Source of the DNA: Collimonas sp. OK307
Lineage (GTDB): Bacteria > Pseudomonadota > Gammaproteobacteria > Burkholderiales > Burkholderiaceae_D
Assembly: GCF_900113705.1 (NCBI RefSeq)
Contig: NZ_FOQI01000002.1
Coordinates: 1-64,000, forward strand
DNA: 64,000 bases
Reading direction: 5' to 3'
Below, piece by piece: positions 17,514 to 26,182 of the stretch (the first letter of the stretch is position 1; every line of letters begins with the position of its first letter). The notes below the pieces were generated by a model. It saw only the letters and a list, made by a program, of their open reading frames with translations, did no database searches and was not told where the DNA came from. The translations under genes and the position numbers were made by a program.

Positions 17514-18656
17514 TTAGCCTGGCACCTTGCCTTCTACACCCTTCACGTAAAACGTGATGCCATGCAGGAAACCGTCATCAGGCACGACGTCCTTCGCCAC
17601 CACTTCCTTGCCGGTATTGTCGACCACAGGGCCTTTCCAGATCGGCCCGCTGCCATCGATGATGGCTTTCTTGCGTTCGGCAACCAGCGCTTTGACATCG
17701 TCCGGCAAGGCAGCGTTGAAACCGCCGAGATCGATACCGTTGTCTTTCAGGCCGAGCCAGCTGGTGCTGGTTTTCCAAGTGCCGTCGAGCACTTCGCCGA
17801 CGCGCTTGGTGTAGTAGGTACCCCAGTTGATCTCCGATGCCGCCAGATGCGCTTTCGGGCCGAAGCTGCTCATGTCGCTATCCCAGCCGAAAGCATACAC
17901 CCCCTTTTCCTGCGCGGTTTGCACCACGGCGGCGGAATCGGTATTTTGCATCAACACGTCGACGCCCTGGCCGATCAACGTGGTTGCAGCTTCGCGTTCC
18001 TTGCCCGGATCGAACCATTTGTTAACCCACACTACGCGGGTAGTGGCTTTCGGATTGACCGAGCGCGCGCCCAGGGTGAAGGAATCGATATTGCGGATGA
18101 CTTCAGGAATCGGCACCGAAGCGACCACGCCGAGCTTGCCAGTTTTACTCATCTTGCCCGCCACTACACCGGCCAGGTAAGCGCCTTCATAGGTGCGGAC
18201 ATCGTATTGCGCCAGATTGTCGGCAGTCTTGAAACCGGTAGCGTGTTCGAATTTGACGTCCGGGAATTCCTTGGCGACCTTCAACATCGCTTCCATATAA
18301 CCGAACGTGGTGCCGAAAATTACCTTGTTACCGTCGACCGCCAGCTGACGGATCACGCGCTCGGCATCGGCAGCGGATTCAGGAACGTTTTCGACGAAAG
18401 TGGTTTTAACCTTGTCGCCATATTTCTGTTCAACCGCCTTGCGGCCCTGGTCATGAGCGAAAGTCCAGCCGGCGTCGCCTACCGGTCCGATGTAGACGAA
18501 TGCTACCTTCAGCGGTTCAACCTTGGCCGGCGCTGCGGCGGGTGCTGCTGCGGCAGCTGACGCTGCGGCCGGCTCCTCCTTCTTGCCGCAGCCGATGAGC
18601 GTGGCAGCGGCCAGCGCGGTGAGCATTGCGAGTGATGCCCGGCGTGAAATCTTCAT
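17514..18656 (-). CDS. BMP-family substrate-binding lipoprotein (nucleoside importer)
   Basis: The 380-aa protein starts with a signal peptide and lipobox LIGC (20-23), then an Ala/Pro linker, then the BMP/PnrA/Med domain (VAFVYIGPVGDAGWTFAHDQGRK, VIFGTTFGYMEAM, YEGAYLAGVVAGKMSKTG, DVLMQNTDSAAVVQ). Family members bind purine or other nucleosides; related proteins are found with two-permease, double-ATPase importers exactly as here. It is the last importer gene, after the two permeases. Confidence 0.9.
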   Translation of the reverse strand: MKISRRASLAMLTALAAATLIGCGKKEEPAAASAAAAAPAAAPAKVEPLKVAFVYIGPVGDAGWTFAHDQGRKAVEQKYGDKVKTTFVENVPESAADAERVIRQLAVDGNKVIFGTTFGYMEAMLKVAKEFPDVKFEHATGFKTADNLAQYDVRTYEGAYLAGVVAGKMSKTGKLGVVASVPIPEVIRNIDSFTLGARSVNPKATTRVVWVNKWFDPGKEREAATTLIGQGVDVLMQNTDSAAVVQTAQEKGVYAFGWDSDMSSFGPKAHLAASEINWGTYYTKRVGEVLDGTWKTSTSWLGLKDNGIDLGGFNAALPDDVKALVAERKKAIIDGSGPIWKGPVVDNTGKEVVAKDVVPDDGFLHGITFYVKGVEGKVPG

Positions 18657-18728
18657 TTTCTATCTCCCTCTATGTGATGGTTGGTCGACGTACTATCAGG
18701 TTTGCTGGATTTTTTGCTCATTTGTTGC

Positions 18729-19649
18729 TCAACTGGCGCCCGGTTTAAAAGGCTTGCCGAGCGAAGCCGGCATGTTCAGGCGAATCCAGTCGGGATTGCG
18801 CGAAATCAGCGCCAGTACCACGATGGTTGCTACATACGGCAACATCGACAGGATTTGCGATGGCACCGTAACGCCAATGCCTTGCAGGTAAAACTGCAGG
18901 ATGGTGACGCCGCCGAATAGCAATGCGCCGAGCAGCACGCGAACCGGACGCCAGGTGGCGAACGCGGTCAAGGCGAGCGCAATCCAACCGCGTCCGGAAA
19001 CCAGGCCTTCGACCCACATCGGGGTGTACACCAGCGACAGGTAGGCGCCAGCCAGGCCGCAGCAAGCGCCGCCAAACAGCAACGCCGCAAAGCGGATCCA
19101 GCGCACCGGATAACCTAGTGCATGGGCCGATTCCGGAGATTCGCCAACCGCGCGCAGAATCAGGCCGGCACGGGTGCGATAGATGAACCAGCCGATGGCG
19201 GCACACAGCAACAAGGCCAGGTAACTCATCCAATGCTGCTGGAACAGCGCCTGGCCGAGAAACGGGATGTCCTTGAGTACCGGGATAGACAGCGTTTGCG
19301 ACGGTAACGCCAGGCCGACAAAACGCTGGCCGATGAAGGCCGACAAACCGGCGCCGAAAATCGACAATGCCAGTCCGGTGGCGACCTGATTGGTCGCCAG
19401 CACCAGCGCCAGCCACGAGAACAGCGCCGCCATCAGCACGCCGCTGAGCGCGCCGGCCAGGAACCCGAGCATCGGGCTATGGGTGGTATATCCCACCGCG
19501 AATCCGGCAATCGCGGCGACCAGCATCATGCCTTCCGCGCCAAGGTTGAGGACGCCGGCGCGTTCGTTGATCAGCAAGCCGAGCGCCGCCAGCAGCAACG
19601 GCGTTCCGGCGTTGATCGAGGCGGCGATGAGAGAAGCGAATTGTTCCAT
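18729..19649 (-). CDS. ABC transporter permease (nucleoside type)
   Basis: The 306-aa membrane protein has about nine hydrophobic segments and the BPD_transp_2 signatures GTPLLLAALGLLINERAGVLNLGAEGMML and AEG near the N-terminus, as in NupQ/YufQ-type nucleoside permeases. It starts 2 bp after the stop of the other permease and so is translated from the same message. Confidence 0.9.
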   Translation of the reverse strand: MEQFASLIAASINAGTPLLLAALGLLINERAGVLNLGAEGMMLVAAIAGFAVGYTTHSPMLGFLAGALSGVLMAALFSWLALVLATNQVATGLALSIFGAGLSAFIGQRFVGLALPSQTLSIPVLKDIPFLGQALFQQHWMSYLALLLCAAIGWFIYRTRAGLILRAVGESPESAHALGYPVRWIRFAALLFGGACCGLAGAYLSLVYTPMWVEGLVSGRGWIALALTAFATWRPVRVLLGALLFGGVTILQFYLQGIGVTVPSQILSMLPYVATIVVLALISRNPDWIRLNMPASLGKPFKPGAS

Positions 19650-19651
19650 GT

Positions 19652-20740
19652 TTAAATCTCGACTTTCCGACGCAGGCGATAATCGATCAGGGTATCGCTG
19701 GCCAACAGAAGGAACAACAGCATGCCCTGGAACACACCGGTGATTGCCGATGGCAAGCCGAGCCGCGATTGCGCCAGTTCACCACCCAGATACAGTAGCG
19801 ACATCACCAGCCCGCCAAGCACCGCACCGACCGGATGCAGGCGGCCGATGAAGGCGACGATGATGGCAGCGAAGCCGTAACCCGGCGATACCGACGGCAG
19901 CAACTGGCCGATCGGACCGGCAATTTCAAACGCTCCCGCCAGGCCGGCGAAGCTGCCCGAAATCAGCAGCGAGGTCCACAATGCGCTACGGCTGGAAAAG
20001 CCGGCATAACGCGCCGCGTGCGGTGCGGTGCCGCCGACGAATAGCGAAAAGCCGCGCAAGCTGCGCGTCACGAACACCGTCATCACAGCCGCCAGCACCA
20101 GCGTGACGGCAAAGCCGATGTGCAGGCGCGTGCCACTGATCATTTCCGGCAACATGAATTCGCTGGAGAACACTTTCGATTGCGGGAAATTCATACCGTG
20201 CGGATCTTTCAACGGCCCGTTCACCGCATACATCAGCAGCAATTGCGCGACATAAGTCAGCATCAGCGAGACCAGGATTTCGTTGGCGTTGAAACGGTCG
20301 CGCAACAACGCCGTGATGCTGGCCCAGAAGGCGCCACCGAGAATCCCCGCGACGATCATCAGGCACAGGCCGAGGCCACCGGGAATGGCATGCCCCGGCA
20401 CATCGATCAACACCAGCGCGCCGCCGGCAAACAAGGCGCCGACGGTGAATTGTCCTTCGGCGCCGATGTTCCAGACATTGGCGCGGAAGCATACTGCCAG
20501 GCCCAGCGCGCACAATATCAAAGGGATGGATTTCAGCAGCAATTCGCTGATAGCGCGCTTGCCGTTGAACGGATCGATCAGGAATACCTTGAGGCCGGCC
20601 AGCGGATCCTTGCCCAGCGCGATGAACAGCAATGCGCCCAATAACATGGTCATTACAATCGCAATCAACGGCGACAGATACGTCATCGAACGCGATGGCG
20701 TGCCGCGCAGCTCCAGTTTCCAGGGCCAGAGGTTACGCAT
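19652..20740 (-). CDS. ABC transporter permease (nucleoside type)
   Basis: The 362-aa membrane protein is the larger permease of the pair (NupP/YufP type): CFRANVWNIGAEGQFTVGALFAGG, ILVSLMLTYVAQLLLMY and GPIGQLLPSVSPGYGFAAIIVAFIGRLHPVG are typical. I placed the start at 20740 because AGGAGG lies just upstream and the ATG overlaps the ATPase stop by 8 bp; the open frame extends further but inside the ATPase gene. Confidence 0.9.
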   Translation of the reverse strand: MRNLWPWKLELRGTPSRSMTYLSPLIAIVMTMLLGALLFIALGKDPLAGLKVFLIDPFNGKRAISELLLKSIPLILCALGLAVCFRANVWNIGAEGQFTVGALFAGGALVLIDVPGHAIPGGLGLCLMIVAGILGGAFWASITALLRDRFNANEILVSLMLTYVAQLLLMYAVNGPLKDPHGMNFPQSKVFSSEFMLPEMISGTRLHIGFAVTLVLAAVMTVFVTRSLRGFSLFVGGTAPHAARYAGFSSRSALWTSLLISGSFAGLAGAFEIAGPIGQLLPSVSPGYGFAAIIVAFIGRLHPVGAVLGGLVMSLLYLGGELAQSRLGLPSAITGVFQGMLLFLLLASDTLIDYRLRRKVEI

Positions 20741-22289
20741 GCGCGGCCTCCTGACCATCTTGCGCGTCTTGTCCACCTTGCCACAGACCGCTCATCCACA
20801 AGCCAACCTGCTCGCGGGTGGCTTGCTCGATCTGGATCGACGGTGACAGCTTGCCCTTGGCAATCACGTGCAGCCGGTCGCACAGGGCAAACAACTCATC
20901 TAGTTCTTCGGAAATGATCAGCACTGCACAACCTTCCTTCTTCAACGCCAGGATTTCCGCGTGAATTTGCGCCGCGGCGCCCACGTCCACACCCCAGGTC
21001 GGCTGCGCCACGATGAACACGCTCGGCTTGCGATCCAGCTCGCGGCCGACGATGAATTTCTGCAGATTGCCGCCGGACAGGCTTTTAGCCAGCGCATCGG
21101 GGCCGCTGGCCTTGACCTTGAAGCGCGCAATGATGGCGGCGGCGGCATTACGGGTGTAGGTAAAATCGATCATGCCGCGCTTCACATAGGGAGTCTTCTG
21201 GTGCGACAGCAGCATGTTGGAAGCCAGCGACAAGGTCGGCACCGCGCCGCGGCCCAGCCGCTCCTCCGGCACCAGTCCGAGGCCGAGCGCGCGGCGCGGA
21301 TTAGGCGCCAGATGACCGGCAGCGCGGCCGACCAGCATCAGCATGTTGGGGGCGGCGCGCTGATCTTCGCCGGACAACGCCGCCAGCAATTCCTGCTGGC
21401 CGTTACCGGAGACGCCGGCGATGCCGACGATCTCACCGGCTCGCACTTCGCATTCGATATCGTGCAGTTCGGTGGCGAACAGGTGCCCCTTCGGCAAGCT
21501 CAGGTGGTTGATATGCAGCTTGCGTTCGCTGCGTTGTGAATCAGGATTGCGTTCGCGTTGCAAGCGCACAAGCTCGTCGCCAATCATCATGCGCGACAAG
21601 CCTGCGCTGGTTTCGTTACGCGGATCGCAGTTGCCGGTGACCCTGCCGTTGCGCATCACTGTGGCGCTGTGGCAGAGCGCACGGATTTCATCGAGCTTGT
21701 GGCTGATATATAGAATGCTACAGCCCTCGGCAGCCAGCTTGCGCAAAGTGACGAACAGCTTGTCCACTGCCTGTGGTGTCAACACCGAAGTCGGTTCGTC
21801 GAGGATCAGCAATTGCGGACTGGTCAACAAGGCGCGCACGATTTCCACCCGCTGGCGTTCGCCGACCGACAATGTATGCACATGGCGATGCGGCTCCAGC
21901 TCCAGACCGTATTTTTCGCCGGTCTGGCGGATTTGCGTGACTAGCTCCGGCATGCTGACATCAGATGCCATGCCAAGCGCAATGTTCTCTGCAACGGTCA
22001 ACGTATCGAACAAGGAGAAATGCTGGAACACCATGGCAATGCCGAGCTTGCGCGCCACATGCGGATTGGCGATGTGGACCTGTTCGCCGTTCCAGAAAAT
22101 CTCGCCGGCATCCGGTTTCACCGTGCCGAAGATGATTTTCATCAAGGTCGATTTGCCGGCGCCGTTCTCGCCGAGGACAGCATGGATTTCGCCGGGGGCA
22201 ACGCTCAGATTGATATCGTCATTGGCCAGCACGCCTGGATAGGCTTTGCGGATATGGGCGATTTCCAGACGCGGTATGGTTGAAGTCAC
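20733..22289 (-). CDS. ABC transporter ATP-binding protein, two fused ATPase domains
   Basis: The 518-aa protein carries two ABC domains. The first has Walker A GENGAGKST, signature LSVGERQRVEI and Walker B LLILDEPTSVL. The second has a degenerate Walker A region (GVSGNGQQEL), signature LSGGNLQKFIV and FIVAQPTWGVD in place of DEPT. This asymmetric layout is normal for RbsA/NupO/YufO-type importers. The chosen start is GTG at 22289, giving VTSTIPRLEIAHIRKAYPG; the frame is open to 22379 but that extension has no family resemblance. It is the first gene of the importer operon. Confidence 0.9.
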   Translation of the reverse strand: MTSTIPRLEIAHIRKAYPGVLANDDINLSVAPGEIHAVLGENGAGKSTLMKIIFGTVKPDAGEIFWNGEQVHIANPHVARKLGIAMVFQHFSLFDTLTVAENIALGMASDVSMPELVTQIRQTGEKYGLELEPHRHVHTLSVGERQRVEIVRALLTSPQLLILDEPTSVLTPQAVDKLFVTLRKLAAEGCSILYISHKLDEIRALCHSATVMRNGRVTGNCDPRNETSAGLSRMMIGDELVRLQRERNPDSQRSERKLHINHLSLPKGHLFATELHDIECEVRAGEIVGIAGVSGNGQQELLAALSGEDQRAAPNMLMLVGRAAGHLAPNPRRALGLGLVPEERLGRGAVPTLSLASNMLLSHQKTPYVKRGMIDFTYTRNAAAAIIARFKVKASGPDALAKSLSGGNLQKFIVGRELDRKPSVFIVAQPTWGVDVGAAAQIHAEILALKKEGCAVLIISEELDELFALCDRLHVIAKGKLSPSIQIEQATREQVGLWMSGLWQGGQDAQDGQEAAHA

Positions 22290-22624
22290 TTTCTTTTGCC
22301 TGTACCAGTGAAAGACTGTTGCAAAATGATTCCAGCGTTGCTGCTTACCGTGCTGCGTGCGCCTTTTAGCGCATACCAAGTAAGCAACATGCTACATCAA
22401 TTCTTATGCTTATAGCCGACTTAAAATGCAAGGATTCGTGCAATGGTTCACCGGCATAAAGTCCTTACAAAAGCAAACTGCATGCCAGAGGTCGGGGTGA
22501 GAACGCCGGCGAGAAGGTTGAAGGCATCTGGCGCGGTTTGTGCCTGTGATTTTGGCGGTAACTGACGACGGGAATATGCGGTAGCATGAGCGCAGGCTTG
22601 CAATTCAAAATGGAAATGAGACAC
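22290..22624. other. Divergent intergenic region, importer / GntR regulator
   Basis: About 335 bp between the divergent importer operon and the GntR regulator. A possible minus-strand promoter for the importer is TTGCAT followed after 17 bp by CATAAG (around 22406-22434), which is weak. The TGTATACAA motif found before the receptor gene is not present here. Nothing else is recognised. Confidence 0.4.
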
Positions 22625-23362
22625 ATGAAAAAAAAGTCTGGTAAGTCTGGCGACACGGTTTCCGCGCAGGCCAAGCCCGTCACCACGCGCGGCAGCGGCA
22701 TTGTCGATCAAAAGATTTACGACTCCGTCCTGAAAGCGGTGATGAGCCAGCGCCTGCCGCCGGGAACCAAGCTGACCGAGACCAGCCTGTGCGATCTGTT
22801 TGCCGTCAGCCGGACCATCGTGCGCAAGGCGATCCAGCGCCTGGCGCATGACCATATTCTGGAATTGCGGCCCAACCGGGGCGCCATCATCGCCCGGCCT
22901 ACGCCACAGGAAACCCGTGATATCTTCGCCGCGCGGCGCGCTATCGAAGCGGCGATCATGCCGCTGGCGGCAGCCAACGCCAGCCGCGCGCAAATCACCC
23001 GCTTGCGTCAGATCGTAAGAGAAGAACATGCGTCCTTTCATTCAGGCGATCACGCCAAATGGATACGCCTCGGCGGCGAGTTCCATATCCTGTTGTCCGA
23101 GAGCGCCGGTAATCCGGTGCTCACCCGCTTCCTGCGCGAACTGGTATCGCGCTGCTCCCTGATCATCGCGCTGTATCAGGCGCCAGGCAAGACTGCCTGC
23201 CCGAACGACGAACACGAACACCTGATAGACGCGATTGCCGCCGGCGACGCCACACAGGCCGTCAAAATGATGAATCAGCATCTGCTCGATATCGAGCGCG
23301 CCCTGCGCCTGAGCGACGACGAACACGAAGTGGACCTGGCGGAAATACTCGATATCGCATAG
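22625..23362 (+). CDS. GntR-family regulator, FCD (VanR/PdhR-like) type
   Basis: A protein of about 245 aa with a GntR winged helix (IYDSVLKAVMSQRLPPGTKLTETSLCDLFAVSRTIVRKAIQRLAHDHILELRPNRGAIIA) and a C-terminal FCD domain (FHILLSESAGNPVL, DEHEHLIDAIAAGD). The frame opens at 22586 with several Met codons (22586, 22610, 22616, 22625); I prefer 22625 (MKKKSGKS), but no ribosome site settles it. It is divergent from the nucleoside importer and upstream of the receptor and nucleoside hydrolase genes, so it probably controls one or both. The paired sites at 23426 and 23627 are good candidates for its operators. Confidence 0.85.
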   Translation: MKKKSGKSGDTVSAQAKPVTTRGSGIVDQKIYDSVLKAVMSQRLPPGTKLTETSLCDLFAVSRTIVRKAIQRLAHDHILELRPNRGAIIARPTPQETRDIFAARRAIEAAIMPLAAANASRAQITRLRQIVREEHASFHSGDHAKWIRLGGEFHILLSESAGNPVLTRFLRELVSRCSLIIALYQAPGKTACPNDEHEHLIDAIAAGDATQAVKMMNQHLLDIERALRLSDDEHEVDLAEILDIA

Positions 23363-23425
23363 ATACCGCACCAAAAATCCCACTCGCCTCATCCCACACC
23401 GGACATTGCTACAGCCTCTTTAAAG

Positions 23426-23442
23426 TGTATACAACTTATTGA
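23426..23442 (+). promoter_or_regulatory. Operator-like motif A before receptor gene
   Basis: TGTATACAACTTATTGA; 15 of 17 positions match motif B. The TTGTATACAA core is palindromic-like, as is usual for GntR/FCD operators. Confidence 0.6.
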
Positions 23443-23626
23443 AAAGTGTCGCTATTCTGAGACATTGATACGCACTAATCCGGTTCTTTCCCGATGTCGA
23501 CGTCCCTAATTTGGCGCGGAGGCTCACCAATAAACAGCGTTATTTTTCGCCAACAATCACCTCGCCTTGAACCTCTCCGCTTGCCGCTGTTGCATCGCAA
23601 CCCGGCATGAAAATCGGCTTTTCATA

Positions 23627-23643
23627 TGTATACAATATATTGA
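23627..23643 (+). promoter_or_regulatory. Operator-like motif B before receptor gene
   Basis: TGTATACAATATATTGA, the partner of motif A 201 bp upstream, same orientation. It overlaps a possible extended -10 element, so binding would compete with RNA polymerase. Confidence 0.6.
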
Positions 23644-23861
23644 CGATATAAATCGTAATTCGATTTCCTCAACATTTTTCCGATTATTCCTGCCTGGAAA
23701 AATTCTGGCACGGTCTTTGCGTTGATTGAATCCGTTCCGGTCAACAGTCGAGATAACTTCTCGATGATCTGATCTCAACTTGCGCGATATAGCCATAACA
23801 AAAACGCGCATGTTCGATGCAGTTTCAGTTTATCAATGTCGACAACAGAGGGAGTGGAAAA

Positions 23862-26102
23862 ATGGGGAAAAAAGCGAGGGCTCGCGCCCACATGCGGTGC
23901 GCACATAAAATGGTTCTGACGCTGGGAGCAGCGCTGCCGTTCGGGGCGGCAATGGCCCAAACCGCGCCAGCCGCGGCGGCGACGGCAACCGCACCGGGCA
24001 GCGGACTGCAACTGGAAACCATGACCGTCACGGCGCAGCGCAAGGTCGAAAAAATCAAGGACGTGCCGATCTCGGTGACCTTGCTCAAGGGTGAAACCCT
24101 CGATGTCCTCACCTCCGGCGGCCAGGATATCCGCGTGCTGGCGGCCAAAGTGCCCAGCCTGAATATCGAATCGTCGAATGGCCGCACCTTCCCCCGCTTC
24201 TATATCCGCGGCTACGGCAATACCGATTTTTCTGCCTTTGCTTCGCAGCCGGTATCCCTGATATTCGACGATGTGGTGCAAGAAAACGCCGCTCTCAAAG
24301 GCTTCCCGATGTTCGACCTGGCCGGAGTCGAAGTATTACGCGGTCCGCAAGGCACGCTGTTCGGCCGCAATACGCCGGCCGGCGTGGTCAAGTTCGATTC
24401 GGCCAAGCCAAGCCTGGACAAGGTCTCCGGTTATTACAGTGTCTCCGACGGCACCCACAATACCGCCAATGTCGAGGCGGCGGTCAACGTGCCCTTGAGC
24501 GATCAATGGGCGATGCGCTTTTCGACGCTGGTAGAACATCGCGACAACTGGGTCACCAACAACGGCGGCGGGACGCCCAACCTGGAAGGCTACGACGAAC
24601 GCGCCGGGCGCCTGCAGTTCCTGTACAAGCCGGACGGCACTTTCAATGCGCTGTTCAATATCCACTCGCGCGCCACCACCGGCAGCGCACGCCTGTTCCG
24701 CGCCAATATCCTGGAGAAAGGCAGCGACGGTTTCGTCTCCGGATTTAGTCCATCGCAGGTCACCTTCAACGGATTGAACGATCAATACCTGCATACCGCC
24801 GGCGGCAGCGCCCGGCTTAGCTGGAACCTGGATCAGGTAAAACTGTATTCGATCACCGGTTACGAAACCATCTCGAGCTATTTCAGCCGCGGCGACATCG
24901 ACGGCGGCACGCCGACCGGCCCCGGCTTCATTCCATTCCAGGTACAAACCGGTGGCGGCATAGCCGACCACAAACAGTTTTCGCAGGAATTCCGGGTAGA
25001 GTCGAAAAACGAAGGGCCTCTCAACTGGCAGACCGGCCTGTATTACTTCTACGAAGATGTGGCTGGCGACAGCGCCAACTTCGACAGCAACACGCAGTTG
25101 CAAACCAGCTATCTCAAAAATCGCCAGAAAAACACTGCCTATGCCGCGTTCGGCTCGTTGACCTATGACGTCAACGACAGGCTCAAATTGCGTGGCGGCC
25201 TGCGTTATACACAGGACAAAAAGGATTTCACCAACGAGATCGCCAACAACGTCACGTTTACCGGACCCGGATCGATCAGCGAAAATAAATCGAACGTGAG
25301 CTGGGACGCCAGCGCCAACTACGCCTTGACCAACGACATCAATACCTATGCACGGGTTGCCACCGGCTTCCGCGCGCCGAGTATTGCGGCGCCGTCGTCA
25401 TCGGTACCGATCACTGTGGCCAATGCTGAAACCATCACTTCCTACGAAGCCGGGATCAAGGCCGACTTGTTCAACCGCCGCGCCCGCGCCAACTTCAGCG
25501 TCTACAGTTTCGACGTCAAGAACCAGCAGCTGACAGCGGTGGGCGGCGCTTCCAACTCGATCATGCTGGTGAACGCAGCCAAGACAGTGGGCCGCGGCGC
25601 CGAGCTGGACCTGGAAGCCAACCTGACCGAACGCCTGCGCGTTACCGTTGGCGGCAGCTACAACTACACCCAGATTCGCGACCCGAACCTGCTGGTAGCC
25701 GGCTGCGCCTCCTGCACCATGCTCAACACCCAGGTGCGGCCGGGCTTGTTTTCGATCGACGGCAATTCGCTGCCGCAAGCACCGAAGTGGATTGCCAACG
25801 TGACGGCGCGCTACGGCATCCCGATGGGCAACAACGACGAACTGTACTTCTATAGCGACTGGTCGTATCGCAGCAAGATCAACTTCTTCCTGTACAACTC
25901 GACCGAGTTCACCGGCAAACCGCTGCTCGAAGGCGGCTTGCGCGTGGGTTACAAGTGGGATGGCGACAAGTATGAAATCGCCGCATTCGCCCGCAATATC
26001 ACTAACAAGATAGTGGCGGTCGGTGGCATCGACTTTGACAACCGGACAGCCTTCATCAATGAACCGCGCATGTTCGGTATTCAGTTCCGGTCGAATTTCT
26101 GA
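23862..26102 (+). CDS. TonB-dependent outer-membrane receptor (nucleoside locus)
   Basis: The 746-aa protein has a signal peptide (cleavage near AMAQ-TAP), a TonB-box-like METMTVTAQR, a plug domain (VPSLNIESSNGRTFPRFYIRGYGN, VEVLRGPQGTLFGRNTPAGVV) and a barrel ending in FRSNF. It resembles the IacT/FyuA-like group of receptors common in Proteobacteria. The start at 23862 has AGGGAG upstream and gives a normal leader; the frame opens at 23817 without a ribosome site. It is followed by a secreted nucleoside-hydrolase homologue, so nucleosides or nucleoside-containing compounds are the likely cargo. Confidence 0.92.
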   Translation: MGKKARARAHMRCAHKMVLTLGAALPFGAAMAQTAPAAAATATAPGSGLQLETMTVTAQRKVEKIKDVPISVTLLKGETLDVLTSGGQDIRVLAAKVPSLNIESSNGRTFPRFYIRGYGNTDFSAFASQPVSLIFDDVVQENAALKGFPMFDLAGVEVLRGPQGTLFGRNTPAGVVKFDSAKPSLDKVSGYYSVSDGTHNTANVEAAVNVPLSDQWAMRFSTLVEHRDNWVTNNGGGTPNLEGYDERAGRLQFLYKPDGTFNALFNIHSRATTGSARLFRANILEKGSDGFVSGFSPSQVTFNGLNDQYLHTAGGSARLSWNLDQVKLYSITGYETISSYFSRGDIDGGTPTGPGFIPFQVQTGGGIADHKQFSQEFRVESKNEGPLNWQTGLYYFYEDVAGDSANFDSNTQLQTSYLKNRQKNTAYAAFGSLTYDVNDRLKLRGGLRYTQDKKDFTNEIANNVTFTGPGSISENKSNVSWDASANYALTNDINTYARVATGFRAPSIAAPSSSVPITVANAETITSYEAGIKADLFNRRARANFSVYSFDVKNQQLTAVGGASNSIMLVNAAKTVGRGAELDLEANLTERLRVTVGGSYNYTQIRDPNLLVAGCASCTMLNTQVRPGLFSIDGNSLPQAPKWIANVTARYGIPMGNNDELYFYSDWSYRSKINFFLYNSTEFTGKPLLEGGLRVGYKWDGDKYEIAAFARNITNKIVAVGGIDFDNRTAFINEPRMFGIQFRSNF

Positions 26103-26122
26103 TTTAGCCGAGCATTGCAGCA

Positions 26123-26163
26123 ATCTCCAGGGACGACATTACGGGTCGTTCCTGGAGATCTTT
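26123..26163 (+). terminator. Hairpin between receptor and nucleoside hydrolase genes
   Basis: Fifteen-base arms (26123-26137 and 26145-26159) pair with a single G-T wobble around a 7-nt loop and are followed by CTTT. It is strong enough to attenuate transcription into the hydrolase gene, which starts 20 bp later, so the two genes may be expressed at different levels. Confidence 0.7.
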
Positions 26164-26182
26164 AACTATTTGAAAGTACTTT

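Larger units (their letters stand above)
23363..23861. other. Long control region of the nucleoside receptor gene
   Basis: The 499-bp gap is AT-richer than its surroundings. It contains two near-identical 17-bp motifs, TGTATACAA-type, 201 bp apart (23426-23442 and 23627-23643). The second overlaps an extended -10-like TATGTATACAAT. No gene is supported. The spacing of the two sites would allow looping repression. Confidence 0.55.

Noticed and set aside
17424-18560. Long plus-strand open frame opposite the BMP lipoprotein gene
   Set aside because: The minus strand encodes an unambiguous lipoprotein with a lipobox; the antisense product has no recognisable domain.
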